From Portulaca oleracea (taxonomy: Eukaryota; Streptophyta; Magnoliopsida; Caryophyllales; Portulacaceae): a DNA stretch of 64,000 nt. The stretch spans positions 18,320,501 through 18,384,500 of the forward strand of contig CM055876.1 of assembly GCA_029582165.1 (NCBI GenBank), read 5' to 3'. Numbering within the stretch: the stretch's first letter is position 1; each line of letters starts with the position of its first letter. Below, one piece after another: positions 46,129 through 56,369 of the stretch. A program made the translations under genes and the position numbers. The notes beneath the pieces were generated by a model, which saw only the letters and a program-made list of their open reading frames with translations, was not told the DNA's origin and made no database searches.

Positions 46129-47240
46129 AGTAGTGGATCATTATACGCCTAAAGGCAGTTAGACACTATAATTTGTGTTGTGCAAATCTGTCGGCAGGCA
46201 ATGAAAATTTTGACATTGGAAAGAAAAATGCTCCACCTTGTAACTTAGGTGTAAGGAATAGTAAAGATGATTCATCTTGGATTGGACAATGGTGTGTCAC
46301 AACCGAAATGGGTCCTATTTATTTGAGGCAGCCTTCTCGTTTGATTCTCTGGTAATGTACACTGCAGAAAACTGCAGAGGAGCAAAAAGGTGACAAGATC
46401 TCATCTGTTTCAATGCAAACATGTGATGTCTTTCTTTCATTTAGTAGGCTTTGGGTACACACTAAATTTACCTTAACAGAGTTGACAATTATTTTTGTAA
46501 GCTATCATGGAATGCATGTACGTCAAGTATAATGGAATCTAGTTTTTTGCCCTGATGTTCTCTGTTCAAGCTTGTTACTGGAATTCAGGCTCAGTTCATC
46601 TGAACTCGTCAGCCTTGATAAATTCCCACGTTTTTTCAATTGATAATGAATTCGAGTCTTGAGAACTGAGGTTTGAGAGATGTGTGTGTAAAGATTGCAA
46701 GCAAATTCACCATCCTTTTTTTTATTTTTTTAATCAAAGCTAATTCACCATTTGTATGATACAAGGAAGGTTCCTAACTAATACCCTTACAAGTAAGGTT
46801 TCAAGTTTGGACTGGAATTCCAAGGTCTGTGTGAGCAAAAACCTCTTTTATGAGGGTATTAGTTAGGAACCTTGTATCGTAAAATCCAATTCCTAAACTT
46901 TGAAAACCTTACAGTTACACGTTCCATTAGTTCAAGTTCTAGAACCTTGCTCATTTGAGGTGGTAAGATTTCAAGATATAGCTGTTAAGTTTGCTCCCGT
47001 CTACCGTCTATGATAATGTTGCTGTGCATGGATGAATCTAGCAAGAGCCTTTTAGTTTGAATGGTTGGTTCAAATCTTTGCAATAATTTAGGGATTGTTG
47101 ATGGTTAGAGTTAAACAAAGTCTACCAATATTTAAAAAGACAAGCTCAGATTTGAATGAAACTTAAATTCAAATAATCACGAGACAGTAATAACACATTT
47201 GAAATTAAAATCTAGATGAAAGTAGAACTTTTAGCTTTAG
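46129..47240. other. 3' flank of IMP4 and intergenic DNA
   Basis: This contains the IMP4 3' UTR and AT-rich sequence. An inverted pair of short segments (AAGGTTCCTAACTAATACCC near 46767, and GGGTATTAGTTAGGAACCTT near 46855) brackets about 90 bp and may be a small MITE or hairpin. No gene is seen. Confidence 0.5.
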
Positions 47241-47248
47241 GTAGAGTT

Positions 47249-47520
47249 CACAAAATTTTGTCCGATCCAAAATATCCGAATTGAATTGTTGGACCCGGCA
47301 AAACCGGGTCTGGATATAGGTTTTTTTGTCCGAATCTTGCTACTGACCGAATTGACCGAATATTCGGATATAAAATTCTCTTTTTCTATTGTCCGAACTT
47401 GATTTTAGCTTCGTCTGAATTGTCCCACCCGAAATAAAACGGGTCCGAAAATGAGTTTCTTGTTCGAATTTTGACATTGTCTCATTCCAATTTTCCCGGA
47501 CTCGAGTTTTTTCCATCGCT
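47249..47520 (+). repeat. Dispersed repeat, copy 1 (inverted relative to 59970-60235)
   Basis: The repeat starts near CAAAATTTTGTCC and includes CTTTTTCTATTGTCCGAAC and TTTCTTGTTCGAATTTTGAC. It is rich in GTCCGAA words. The same words occur in reverse complement and in the same order at 59970-60235. It has no coding capacity and is unclassified. Confidence 0.75.
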
Positions 47521-47620
47521 ATTTTTAGGCAACTCATGTAAATTCAATGTACAGGACAATTACAATGGTGGTATCTGTCAGGGAACTGCCAAACAGCCTG
47601 CATGGATATCTTGTCTTCTC

Positions 47621-47815
47621 TTCATGCGAACCCTAACCCTACCCCTACCCCTAGCCATGTCTTCCAAGAAAAGAAACACCCATTAATCTTTCTCCTGAAC
47701 CTCCAAAGAAGTGGCTGCTTCTGCCACGCCACCTGATTCAACATTTACTCCAGAAAGAAACCTGATTAAACTTGCATCTCAGAAAGCAGGAGAGCAACAA
47801 TGTGGGTAATGACAA
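47621..47815 (+). other. Possible coding remnant after a telomere-like AACCCTA tract
   Basis: AACCCTAACCCTACCCCTA at about 47630-47648 is followed by ATG at about 47658 (MSSKKRNTH, then a stop). Shifting frame gives further open sequence up to about 47800. It may be a broken leader and first exon of a gene with a telo-box promoter. I do not recognise the product. Confidence 0.25.
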
Positions 47816-48342
47816 CTTTGCAGTTAACATTTAGCATTTTCACTTTGTGTGTGTGTGTGTGTTGAGTTTACAGCCCACAGTTATGTTTTCAGATAACTAA
47901 TAGCAGGAATTCATTAAAAACTATACATATAGCCTATAGGGGTGCAAGTGAAGGCAATGATCAATCATGATATATACATCAAGTGAAGGCAATGATCAAT
48001 CATGATATATACATTTTCAGATTACATTTTGCATCTTTCAAGTCCAGAACTTAATAGGTACTTGTTTGTGCACTGGTCCCACCTGTCTCCTCATGTAACT
48101 ACCATGACAAGCTCCTGAGCCCAAACAAGTTTTGGCAAAGGGGGTTACCCTCAAATTACACAATAATCAATCAGAATGCTGAAGACCTAATACAACTTCA
48201 CATGAGTCTGTTGCATTCAATTCTGCATTGTAGGTAGGCAATAATATTAGCGACAACCACCACTCTTACCAAAAAAAAAAACACAAGATTTCAACCATGA
48301 ATATTATTGATGTCATTTTGAGGTCCCAGCCGGATGATGACT

Positions 48343-48420
48343 ACTGAATGAAATTGCCTAAACAATGCATGTGAACATTGATTACTGAATGCAATTGCCT
48401 AAACAATGCATGTGAACATT
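48343..48420 (+). repeat. 41-bp tandem duplication in the promoter of the first SAUR copy
   Basis: A segment with ATTGCCTAAACAATGCATG and TGAACATT is present twice (48343-48379 and 48384-48420), with one base difference between the copies. Each copy holds one CATGTG element (48368-48373 and 48409-48414), so this promoter has two where its relatives have one. Confidence 0.85.
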
Positions 48421-48489
48421 AAAAAGGCGGGTCCTCTGATTTCTTAAACTTCTGCACAACTGTAAAGAAAATTAAGAGGCTCAAAGCTT

Positions 48490-48497
48490 TATAAATA
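48490..48497 (+). promoter_or_regulatory. TATA box of the first SAUR copy
   Basis: TATAAATA lies 123 bp upstream of the ATG at 48613. It is preceded by the shared GGCGGGTCCTC block at 48426-48436. Confidence 0.75.
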
Positions 48498-48612
48498 GGT
48501 TGCTAACTTAATTCTGCAATAACAGCGCTCTCCAACAAATCATTCATTCTATAACTGAAGTTGTTATCCCAACCCTTTCACAAGTTTTTCCTCAATCAAC
48601 TGTCTAACAATC

Positions 48613-48902
48613 ATGGCTGCAAGGTTTTCATCTATCATCTCAAATGCCAAACAAGTCCTCAAATTACACGCCAAGAATCAAAAAGGAGTTCCAAAAGGGC
48701 ATGTGGCAGTCTACATTAATGGTGAAACTGAAATGAAAAGATATGTGGTTCCTCTCACTTATTTGAGAGTCATCCTTCATTCCAAGAGTTGCTCAGACAT
48801 GCAGAGGAAGAGTTTGGTTACAATCATCCCATGGGTGGCCTCACAATTCCTTGCCAAGAGGAAGCCTTCATTTATGTCACAAACCAGATGAATTCACACT
48901 GA
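48613..48902 (+). pseudogene. SAUR auxin-responsive gene copy, frameshifted
   Basis: The first 50 or so codons match the intact SAUR at 60963 almost exactly (MAARFSSIISNAKQVLKLHA, then [18 protein letters not shown] and RYVVPLTYL). After TTATTTGAG an extra AG shifts the frame. The conserved HPSF...GGLTIPC part is therefore read wrongly, ending at 48891 instead of the homologous stop at 48900-48902. The nucleotide sequence downstream of the 2-nt insertion remains well conserved, so the lesion is recent. The promoter still looks complete. Confidence 0.9.
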
Positions 48903-50370
48903 TATACAAAGCAACTCATTGTTACTTCAACAGTTTTGGCAAGTGCTTCAAATGAGAAACTAAACTTGTAGGTAGCTACTAGGAATTAGAAGAATCATAA
49001 CGAGTGTATATAACATTTTTCCTTGGTTTTGAGTATATAAATGTAATTCAGTTTACTGAATAGAGATCCTGTTATCATTTAAGAATTTGTCTAAAATAGA
49101 TTGTGATCCATAAGCATTGTTTACTAATTTCAACAAAAGGTCATGGATAGTCAGCATGAAGATGAATTGAAGTACAAGATATAGACTCAATAGTTCAAAT
49201 CAGTACCCTTTCTATTCTGACTGTTACATTAATACATATTACATTCCAATCAATGCTTATTCTATATATATCTTAAATATTCATAAGTTTCAAGTATATT
49301 CTCTTACGCTTTTTTCAGAACCAGCATAAAGGGGGGGGGGGGGATTGAAAAAGAAAAATTAGCATAGAGAAGGCCCCTTTTATTTTTATTTTTTTCCGTT
49401 TGCATGTCAAATATATGTCTAGTTTGATTTCTTGATCATGGGAACGACATCATGTATACCGTAGAAGATGGATATGTTGCTATCATGCTTATAAGAAATC
49501 TTATTGCTGAATTTGACGGAAGAGAAGATGTTCGCAGCCAGTGATCATGCAGGGTGTGTTAGCATTTATGAACCAAACACAAGGAGGATCAATGAAAGAG
49601 CTTTCCAGAAAATACAACCTTCCATCATGACAATTGGAATGTAATATCCACTTATCAAAACAATTCATTTAACAAAGAGGCAATGCTGAATTTACTGCAA
49701 CAGTAACTTACTCATATTTCATACAAAAGAAAAATGTGTCGGTGAAGTGGATGAATGAATTCAAATTGATAGCACTGAAAGTAATTCTCTGCACAGCTAA
49801 ATACATCAGATGAATCTATCACACATGATGCTTTAATCTACAATAATCAATTTGAGCAAAACTTGTTTCTTTTTTTTAGCAGCATGATGTGATCCCTTTA
49901 GATACCAATTGCCTAGATTTGCTAAAAAACCACTGAACTATTGGCTTGCTCACAGAAAGACCGCGAATACTAGCTACCTGAAGCACTTTGGATGAGATCC
50001 CAAACAAAACATTTGGGGGAAAACAGATTCAGTGAGTCATATCTTAGACTTTGGAAGGCAACTCAAATCACCAATAAGTTCTAGTCGCTTGAACAAATCA
50101 TAAGTTAGAAAACTCTGATCTGTTAGGCTGTACAACATTTGAGACAAACTAAAAGGGTCAATACACTTCCAAAGCTACCAAATTTGATGCCACCTTACTA
50201 CAAGCATGTTTTCAGTTAATTGCAAAAATTCAGGTATACTATATATAGAGTGAAGCAAAATAAAAGACAATGTCAAGCAAGATACATTTCCAGATTACAT
50301 TTTCATATTTTAAGTCCAGAACTTAGTACAAAATTATTTGTGCACTAGCACCATCTGTTTTCTCAATTGA
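48903..50370. other. Spacer downstream of the first SAUR copy
   Basis: No gene is seen. The spacer includes a G-run near 49328-49343. A segment at 49420-49520 (GATCATGGGA, GTTGCTATCA and AAGAAATCTTATTGCTGAA) matches 62410-62505 downstream of the third SAUR. This shows that both SAURs were duplicated together with their 3' flanks. Confidence 0.6.
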
Positions 50371-50684
50371 CGATCATGATACGCTGTTGAGGCCAAACAA
50401 GTTTTGGCAAGAGGGATCATCCTCAATTATCACAAAGAATTAATCTGGTTGGTCCAGAGCTAATACAACTTCACATGGGTGTGTTGCATTCAACTTTGCA
50501 ATGTAGGCAATAATGTTAGTGACAACCACCAATCTCACCCAAAAACAAAAACACAAGATTTCATTCAACCATGAATAGTTTTGATATCTGTCAGGGGTCC
50601 AATTTGATTATGACTACTAAATGCAATTTGGTAGACAACACAACAATCCTTGCCAAGAGAAAGAAAAGGATAGGCTGAACAAAG

Positions 50685-50764
50685 CCATGTGAGCACTAAA
50701 AAGGCGGGTCCTCCTCTGCCTAAACTTTGTACGGAAAACTATGGGCATCAATCCTTTATAAATA
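50685..50764 (+). promoter_or_regulatory. SAUR promoter block: CATGTG, GGCGGGTCCTC, TATA box
   Basis: CATGTG is at 50685-50690, GGCGGGTCCTC at 50703-50713 and TATAAATA at 50757-50764. CATGTG equals the PBE-box CACATG bound by PIF-type bHLH factors. The spacing from CATGTG to TATA (72 bp) is identical in the SAUR at 60963. Confidence 0.7.
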
Positions 50765-50896
50765 GGTGACTAGCTTAACACCCTAACAACACAACTCTTC
50801 ATCAAAATCTTCTTTCTACTACAAAACTTCCTTATCTTAGTCCCATCGCAAATTGTTCTCCTTTTCCGCCCTGTTTCTTTAATCTGTTGTCCAATA

Positions 50897-51193
50897 ATGA
50901 TGGCTAAAAGATTTCCCTCTATTATCTCTAATGCCAGACAAGTCCTCAAATCACACTCTTTACATGGCAAGAATCAGAAGGGAGTTCCAAAAGGACACGT
51001 ACCAGTCTATGTGGGTGAAAGAGAAATGAAGAGATATGTGGTTCCACTCACTTATTTGAGCCATCCTTCATTCCAAGAATTGCTGAGACATTCAGAGGAG
51101 GAGTTCGGTTACAGTCATCCAATGGGTGGCCTCACAATTCCTTGTGAAGAAGAGGCTTTCATTTCTGTCACAAACCAGATGAATTCGCACTGA
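50897..51193 (+). CDS. SAUR-family auxin-responsive protein, intact
   Basis: This intronless gene encodes 98 aa and starts [17 protein letters not shown]. The SAUR domain contains [47 protein letters not shown] and EEEAFISV, all family hallmarks. SAUR proteins inhibit PP2C.D phosphatases at the plasma membrane, activating H+-ATPases and promoting cell expansion. The VPVYVG segment has Pro where the paralogues have Ala. A double ATG begins the frame. The gene lies 138 bp downstream of the shared promoter block. Its closest relative here is the minus-strand gene at 63152-63448. Confidence 0.95.
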   Translation: MMAKRFPSIISNARQVLKSHSLHGKNQKGVPKGHVPVYVGEREMKRYVVPLTYLSHPSFQELLRHSEEEFGYSHPMGGLTIPCEEEAFISVTNQMNSH

Positions 51194-51589
51194 GACACGA
51201 GGAGTCTAGACAAACAACTCATTCTTAGTCCTCCAGTTTTGGGAAGTGTTTCAAATCAGAAAGTACATATGTAGGTAGCTACTAGGAATCAGAAATATCT
51301 CCATTGTGTAAATATAAACTTTTTCCAACTTTCTATGTAATAGACTATAGTTATATATTGAAGAAACATCTGCATTATGTCAGAAGTTTTTACTAAAACA
51401 TTTTCTACAAATCACAAGACTGCCACTTGCCCGCAGAAAAATTCTCAAGTGCTACCATATATCATAGGCATTATGTGATTTAAACTCTTTAAGGCCCCAA
51501 TTGCCTGGAGTTTTTTTTGAAAAACTACAAAACTACTCGCTTGCCAATGCCCACAGAGAAACTAAGAATAGTAGTGACGTAAACACAAC

Positions 51590-51850
51590 GAGGTCATGTG
51601 AACCCTTAAAATGAGGTCCTAAAACGTCAAGCTGCTTTGACACCTACAACACTGTACAAAAAAAGGAAATGTCACACGGTCCACAGCTACAACATAGTTC
51701 TTCAAGCAACTTTCTACAATAAAAAATTTCCAACTCCTTAGATAAACCATCTCACTTCTTACTCGCTTTCTTGTAAAACTTAAGCAACTGAGTGCATGGT
51801 TCCCTTCTATTATCGCCAACACAAGGAAATTCTCAAATTACATGCACATA
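51590..51850 (+). pseudogene. Truncated SAUR relic (promoter and 5' codons only)
   Basis: CATGTGAACCCTTAAAATGA followed by GGTCCT at about 51595-51620 matches the SAUR promoter block. About 175 bp later, TTCCCTTCTATTATCGCCAA and AATTCTCAAATTACATGCAC correspond to the first 20 codons of SAUR genes. Homology stops there. The relic's promoter part is also present, inverted, at about 62565-62610 inside the right arm. Confidence 0.6.
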
Positions 51851-53148
51851 CATACAAGCTCACTTAGTAGTTAGGCCTCCCCTCCGCCAGAGCTCTAAAT
51901 ACAGAAGAACTGAGATAACTGTACATAAACATATTCTCTACTCTCTGCAATGTAATGCACTAATTAAAAAGTGTTAGACCGAGAAGCTTCAAAGTTAATG
52001 GTTTTGAATGCATAAGAAACATAGGGATTAGTATCCACATGTAAAGATTAAGGTGGTAATACCCATTTTAAATTTGGAGCTCTCCTAATTTCATCGAAGA
52101 AGAGAAAAACCCATGGGAGGGCATGATGGACCATGCCAGCTGCTGTCGTCCGGTTAGGCAAGCTCAGGAAATTTTATTTTTGCTATTTCGGAAACACGGG
52201 GAATACACATAGGGGCTATGCTGAATTATGTGGCATTTTGGTGATTTCCAGCAATAATTTTTGCAAATTTTTCACACCTAGTTACACACCATTCTATACT
52301 GATTACACACTACTCTAGCGCTGATTCAAGGCTCTGTTGTGTTAATTTTTCTTTGCTTATTTCAAAGCTTTGCTCATTTTCCCTTACTAATTCCAAATCT
52401 TTGCTCTGCCCATTTTTTCTGTTAATGCAGCCTTAATTCATAAGTTTTGATACACCCAGAAAGACAAAGGAAATGTTAATTTCTTGATTTTCTTCCTACT
52501 CTCTTATTCTCTTATTCCTTTGGGAACAAAAAAAAAAAGGGTTCCTACTCTCTTATTCTCTTATTCCTTTGGGAACAAAAAAAAAAAAAAAAGGTTAGCT
52601 CGAGCTGGTTAATTGAGATTACACAAAATTAATCAGAACCATGTAATCTAGGAGATTGGCCTAAACTGGAGAGTTTACACACCTCAGGCAAAATCACTTT
52701 CAGTACAGTGATTCCACCACGCCACGGTTCTCCATCTCTTCAGTGTGTCAAGATACTTTCTCTTTTGTTGTGATTGCCATGATTTTCCATACTATTTCCA
52801 ACATTAAGTACCCTCGGCAACAGTTTCCCAACTATTGAGAACTAGCTAATATCCGGCGTTGCCCCGAATTATAAATAAATACCAACGTGTTATTCTAATA
52901 GCTTTTAGAAAATATATAAATGGTGCATTGAATCGTGCAACGTTTCAAGACTATTTTATAGTCCGAATAAATGGTACATGGAAGGCTAATTATTTATGGA
53001 TCCTCAGTATGCACTTAAACATGTTTATGCTGAAAGTTTATTATTAAATTATATTTCATTTCCACATTCGACATCCCATCAATATATAACTAAGATTTTA
53101 ATGTGTCAAAATTGTAGTTAAATGTCAAACAAAATATAAAATTAATAC
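51851..53148. other. AT-rich intergenic DNA with a 49-bp tandem duplication
   Basis: TTCCTACTCTCTTATTCTC, then TTATTCCTTTGGGAAC and an A-run, is present twice, at 52493-52541 and from 52542 (period 49). No gene is seen. Open frames are short and unremarkable. Confidence 0.6.
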
Positions 53149-53153
53149 TAAAC

Positions 53154-54306
53154 TGATGTATATTTGATGGCCATATACATCAAGGACATCAAGGAAGACA
53201 TCCAATATGCATCATAGGAGCCTAATACTCGGTTATATGGCAAAAGAACATCATTCACTCAAGTATCCCTTTCGTTTGAATGATTTCAACAAGGGCAGTT
53301 TGGTAATTTACTCTATAACTCTAGATACATGCGTCTAATGAAGAAGTCATCCAAAGACATATTGAAGAGCATTGAAAGAGCTTTCCAATGGTTTTTGAAT
53401 CTTGAAGTTTGGACAAGTATTGAAGGAGTTATAGTCTTTTCTTTCTAGAGTTGTATTTTAGAGTTTTTATGATGTAATAAATGTGTAGGATGATGTAAGC
53501 CTCAAGGGGCCTAATTCTTGATTTGTACATGTCTAGGGAGGGCTAGGATTACTATAAATACCCCCCTTAGGCCTCTTGTAATCTCATTCATTCAATAAAT
53601 CAAATACAAACACATGGTGTTGTTTTCTCTCTAGCTTTTGCTAGTCTTTCGTTTCTCTTGAGGGAGATTCGATCCTATCTTCTTCTTCTAGCTTAGGGTG
53701 GCGTCCTAGGTGGTGATAGGAAGAGATTGAAGCATTCTTGAAGGTGGTGTGGCTGTATCCTTCAAGAATCTTCAAAGCCATTATCATTCATCATTCAAAT
53801 CGTGAGTTTCTTTCTAATTTTCATTTGATCTTGTTTTTGTTTCTACATTGTTTCAAATTCAAGATTCATTTGAATATCATTCAATCATTCAAGAAACTTA
53901 CATTCTATCCATTTACACTCTCATTTCATTCATTTCATTCATCCATTTCGTCCATTCCATTCGTTTATCCATCCATTCATTCATTCATTCATTCATTCAA
54001 TCTTAAAGAAACACTTAAAGATCCTAATCTTTTGTATAATTTGATCATCCTTGATCCTTTTATACATCATTTCATTCAATTTGGTTGATCTTTAAGAACT
54101 TTGAGAAGCAAGATTCTTATCTTGGTTTTTAAAGATCCTGATTTCTATGTGTAATGAGATCTCTTGATCCTATTATACATCATTTCGTTTATCATTCATC
54201 CTTTTTCCATTCATTCTTTTGGACTAAGAGTTGGGATTCTTATCTCGTTCTTAAAGATCCTGAATTCTTGTGTAATGTGATCATCCCTTGGTCTCATTAT
54301 ACATCA
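53154..54306 (+). repeat. 5' LTR of the Gag-protease element
   Basis: This 1153-bp LTR has TATAAATACCCCCCT with TATA at 53553-53560, an AATAAA signal near 53596, and a short (ATTC)n microsatellite near 53975-54000. Open frames reported in it only translate LTR sequence. Confidence 0.95.
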
Positions 54307-54310
54307 AAAT

Positions 54311-54322
54311 TGGTATCAGAGC
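54311..54322 (+). other. Primer-binding site, initiator tRNA-Met type
   Basis: TGGTATCAGAGC lies 4 nt after the LTR end. This is the common plant retrotransposon site complementary to the 3' end of initiator tRNA-Met. Confidence 0.9.
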
Positions 54323-54575
54323 TTAGGAGTTGATTCTCTTAGTTCTTGATCCATCTTTTTACAATCTTTTCACCATCTTTCCATCACAAATCCATCCCCC
54401 ACCTTTCCCCCATCTCACGTCCACCAAGAACACCAAAAAGAACCCCATAGCCCCAAAAAGAACCCCCAATTCGAACTCAATTCCCACCTAAACACATTCC
54501 CCATTTCGTCCTCCACATCTCCACACCAAAACCGTGAGTCTTGTTTGAATCTTTCTTCATCAAGATTCATATTCT

Positions 54576-56306
54576 ATGGCTTGCAAAAGATCTTTCATGA
54601 ATTCACCAAGTGAATTGAAACGCTTGGAGCAACAAATTGATGATCTTACCAAACAAATGGAAGTATTTGGGATCCTTCAAAAGGGAGGATCAAGAAGTGC
54701 TTCTTCACGTAAGGTTTACCCCTATGAAGTTGAATATGAAGCATCTTATGAAAGGAGTAAACGTTCCAGCAAGAAGAATGGAAATAAATTTCAAGAAGAG
54801 TTCTTGCCATTCAATTACAAAGGAGACTATATCGACAAACTTGAAAGAATGGAGCAAGGGAGCAAGGATGTGGTTGAATACACAATAGAATTCAGGTGGC
54901 AACTATGGAAGTATGCCCTTAAGGAGGATGATCCACAAGTTTTGGTATGTTACTTTCTTGGTCTTAATGATTACATTCGGCATGTTGTTGTAAATCAACC
55001 TTACACAAACTTGGAAGAGTTGAGTTCTTTAGCTCTTGATGTTGAAATACAAGTAAGGAGTAAAGAACTTTGGGAAAAAACCCATATACAACAAAGACCA
55101 CCATTCCCCACAAAACAACCAAACATAAAAGCTCCACAAAATCAGCCCCTAAACCTCCCCACACCTACTATCCAAAGCTCCTCAAAACAGCCTATAAACC
55201 TCCCCACTCCTATTGTCCCAAGTACATGTCTATGTTGCCAAAGTTTTGATCATGTTGAAAGTGCATGCCCTAACAAGAAAGAAGTGTCTTTGGTTGGGTA
55301 CCAAACATATGATAATGAATTATTTGAGGAGGAAAAAGGAGTTGACGTGAATGAGGAAGAAAATCTTGAAGAATGTGTAGAGGAGCCGGATGATGGAGAG
55401 TTACTTGTAGTAGGAAGGGCCTTAAAAGAAATTCAAGTGCCAAATGATCAAGTACAAAGGGAGGCTATCTTTCGCTCTCGTTGTACCATCAAAGGAAAAG
55501 TATGCTCATTGATCATAGATGGAGGAAGTTGCACCAATGCTGCTTCTACAACAATGGTCGAGAAATTGCAAATGGAGATTAGCCCTCATCCCACACCCTA
55601 CACTATACAATGGCTAAGCCTAGGACAAGGTATTCGTGTGGATCAAAGGGTCTTGGTAAGTCTTTCAATTGGGAAGAATTATAAAGATTCATTATGGTGT
55701 GATATTATTCCTATGGATACTTGTCACATTTTGTTGGGAAGACCATGGTTGTTCGATAGGAGTGTCATACATGATGGGAGAGCCAACACTTACACTCTCA
55801 CCCTCCATCAAAAGAAGATCACTTTGACACCTCTACCACCATCTTCTAACCCACGACCCAAGGAGGATGAAAGTAGCATTGTAACAATCATGAAGAAGGC
55901 AAATCATGGATATGAAGAGCATAAAGATCTTGTTTTTGCAAACTTGGAGGAAAGCAAAACAAGCAACCATCCAATCTTGAATTCTCCAATGGAACGTATC
56001 TATCATGTGCACCCTAGAGATATCCACTTGAATCTTATGGTTGAAGTGCCAAGGATTCGAAGGAGACAAGAGAATATAGTCACGGGTGATCATTCGAGAG
56101 TAGGTCGCTTCATATTAAATGATGAAGGCCAAATTGTGGATTTTGAAATTTTGGAGTTACATGGAATTCCTATACCCATGGTGGAGTATCGAGAAACAAA
56201 GTCCAAAAGCGCCATTGGGTTATTTTGGAAGAAGTTGAGGAAGTTTTGTAAGGGAGTCTATGATGACTTCGAAGCATTTAAGAAGAAAGATTGTAATTTC
56301 TTGTGA
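54576..56306 (+). CDS. Gag-protease polyprotein of the non-autonomous LTR element
   Basis: One open frame encodes 576 aa, with no stop or frameshift. Residues 1-40 are a predicted coiled coil (ELKRLEQQIDDLTKQMEV). The Gag core follows to about residue 170. A Pro/Gln-rich linker with two NLPTP repeats comes next, then a zinc knuckle, CLCCQSFDHVESAC (CX2CX4HX4C). An acidic stretch (EEEKGVDVNEEENLEECVEE) leads to an aspartic protease with IIDGGSCTNAAS and later ILLGRPWLFD. The C-terminal 130 residues are basic and have no recognised domain; the frame ends in KKKDCNFL with no RT. Gag packages RNA and the protease matures the particle. The intact frame in an element without pol suggests that supplying these proteins is still useful to it. 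Confidence 0.93.
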   Translation: MACKRSFMNSPSELKRLEQQIDDLTKQMEVFGILQKGGSRSASSRKVYPYEVEYEASYERSKRSSKKNGNKFQEEFLPFNYKGDYIDKLERMEQGSKDVVEYTIEFRWQLWKYALKEDDPQVLVCYFLGLNDYIRHVVVNQPYTNLEELSSLALDVEIQVRSKELWEKTHIQQRPPFPTKQPNIKAPQNQPLNLPTPTIQSSSKQPINLPTPIVPSTCLCCQSFDHVESACPNKKEVSLVGYQTYDNELFEEEKGVDVNEEENLEECVEEPDDGELLVVGRALKEIQVPNDQVQREAIFRSRCTIKGKVCSLIIDGGSCTNAASTTMVEKLQMEISPHPTPYTIQWLSLGQGIRVDQRVLVSLSIGKNYKDSLWCDIIPMDTCHILLGRPWLFDRSVIHDGRANTYTLTLHQKKITLTPLPPSSNPRPKEDESSIVTIMKKANHGYEEHKDLVFANLEESKTSNHPILNSPMERIYHVHPRDIHLNLMVEVPRIRRRQENIVTGDHSRVGRFILNDEGQIVDFEILELHGIPIPMVEYRETKSKSAIGLFWKKLRKFCKGVYDDFEAFKKKDCNFL

Positions 56307-56369
56307 AGAAGGCGAGTAAGAGAGTTGATGCTCAAAGTTTGAGGACAAACTTTTTCAACCGGGGCAGTA

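Larger units (their letters stand above)
50376..51670 (+). repeat. Left arm of a large inverted duplication carrying a SAUR
   Basis: The arm matches the reverse complement of about 62517-64000. Matching parts include upstream DNA (GTTGAGGCCAAACAAG and GGTTGGTCCAGAGCTAATAC), the SAUR itself and downstream DNA (GAAGCTGCTTTG-type and ACTGTACAAAAAA). The partner arm runs off the right edge of the window. Confidence 0.9.

Noticed and set aside
47630..47650. Interstitial telomere array
   Set aside because: Only two to four degenerate AACCCTA units are present. It is more like a telo-box.
53738..54088. Ser/His/Phe-rich open frame in the LTR, repeated at 56954
   Set aside because: It lies wholly inside the LTR and translates an ATTC microsatellite. 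It has no protein features and appears only because the LTR is duplicated.
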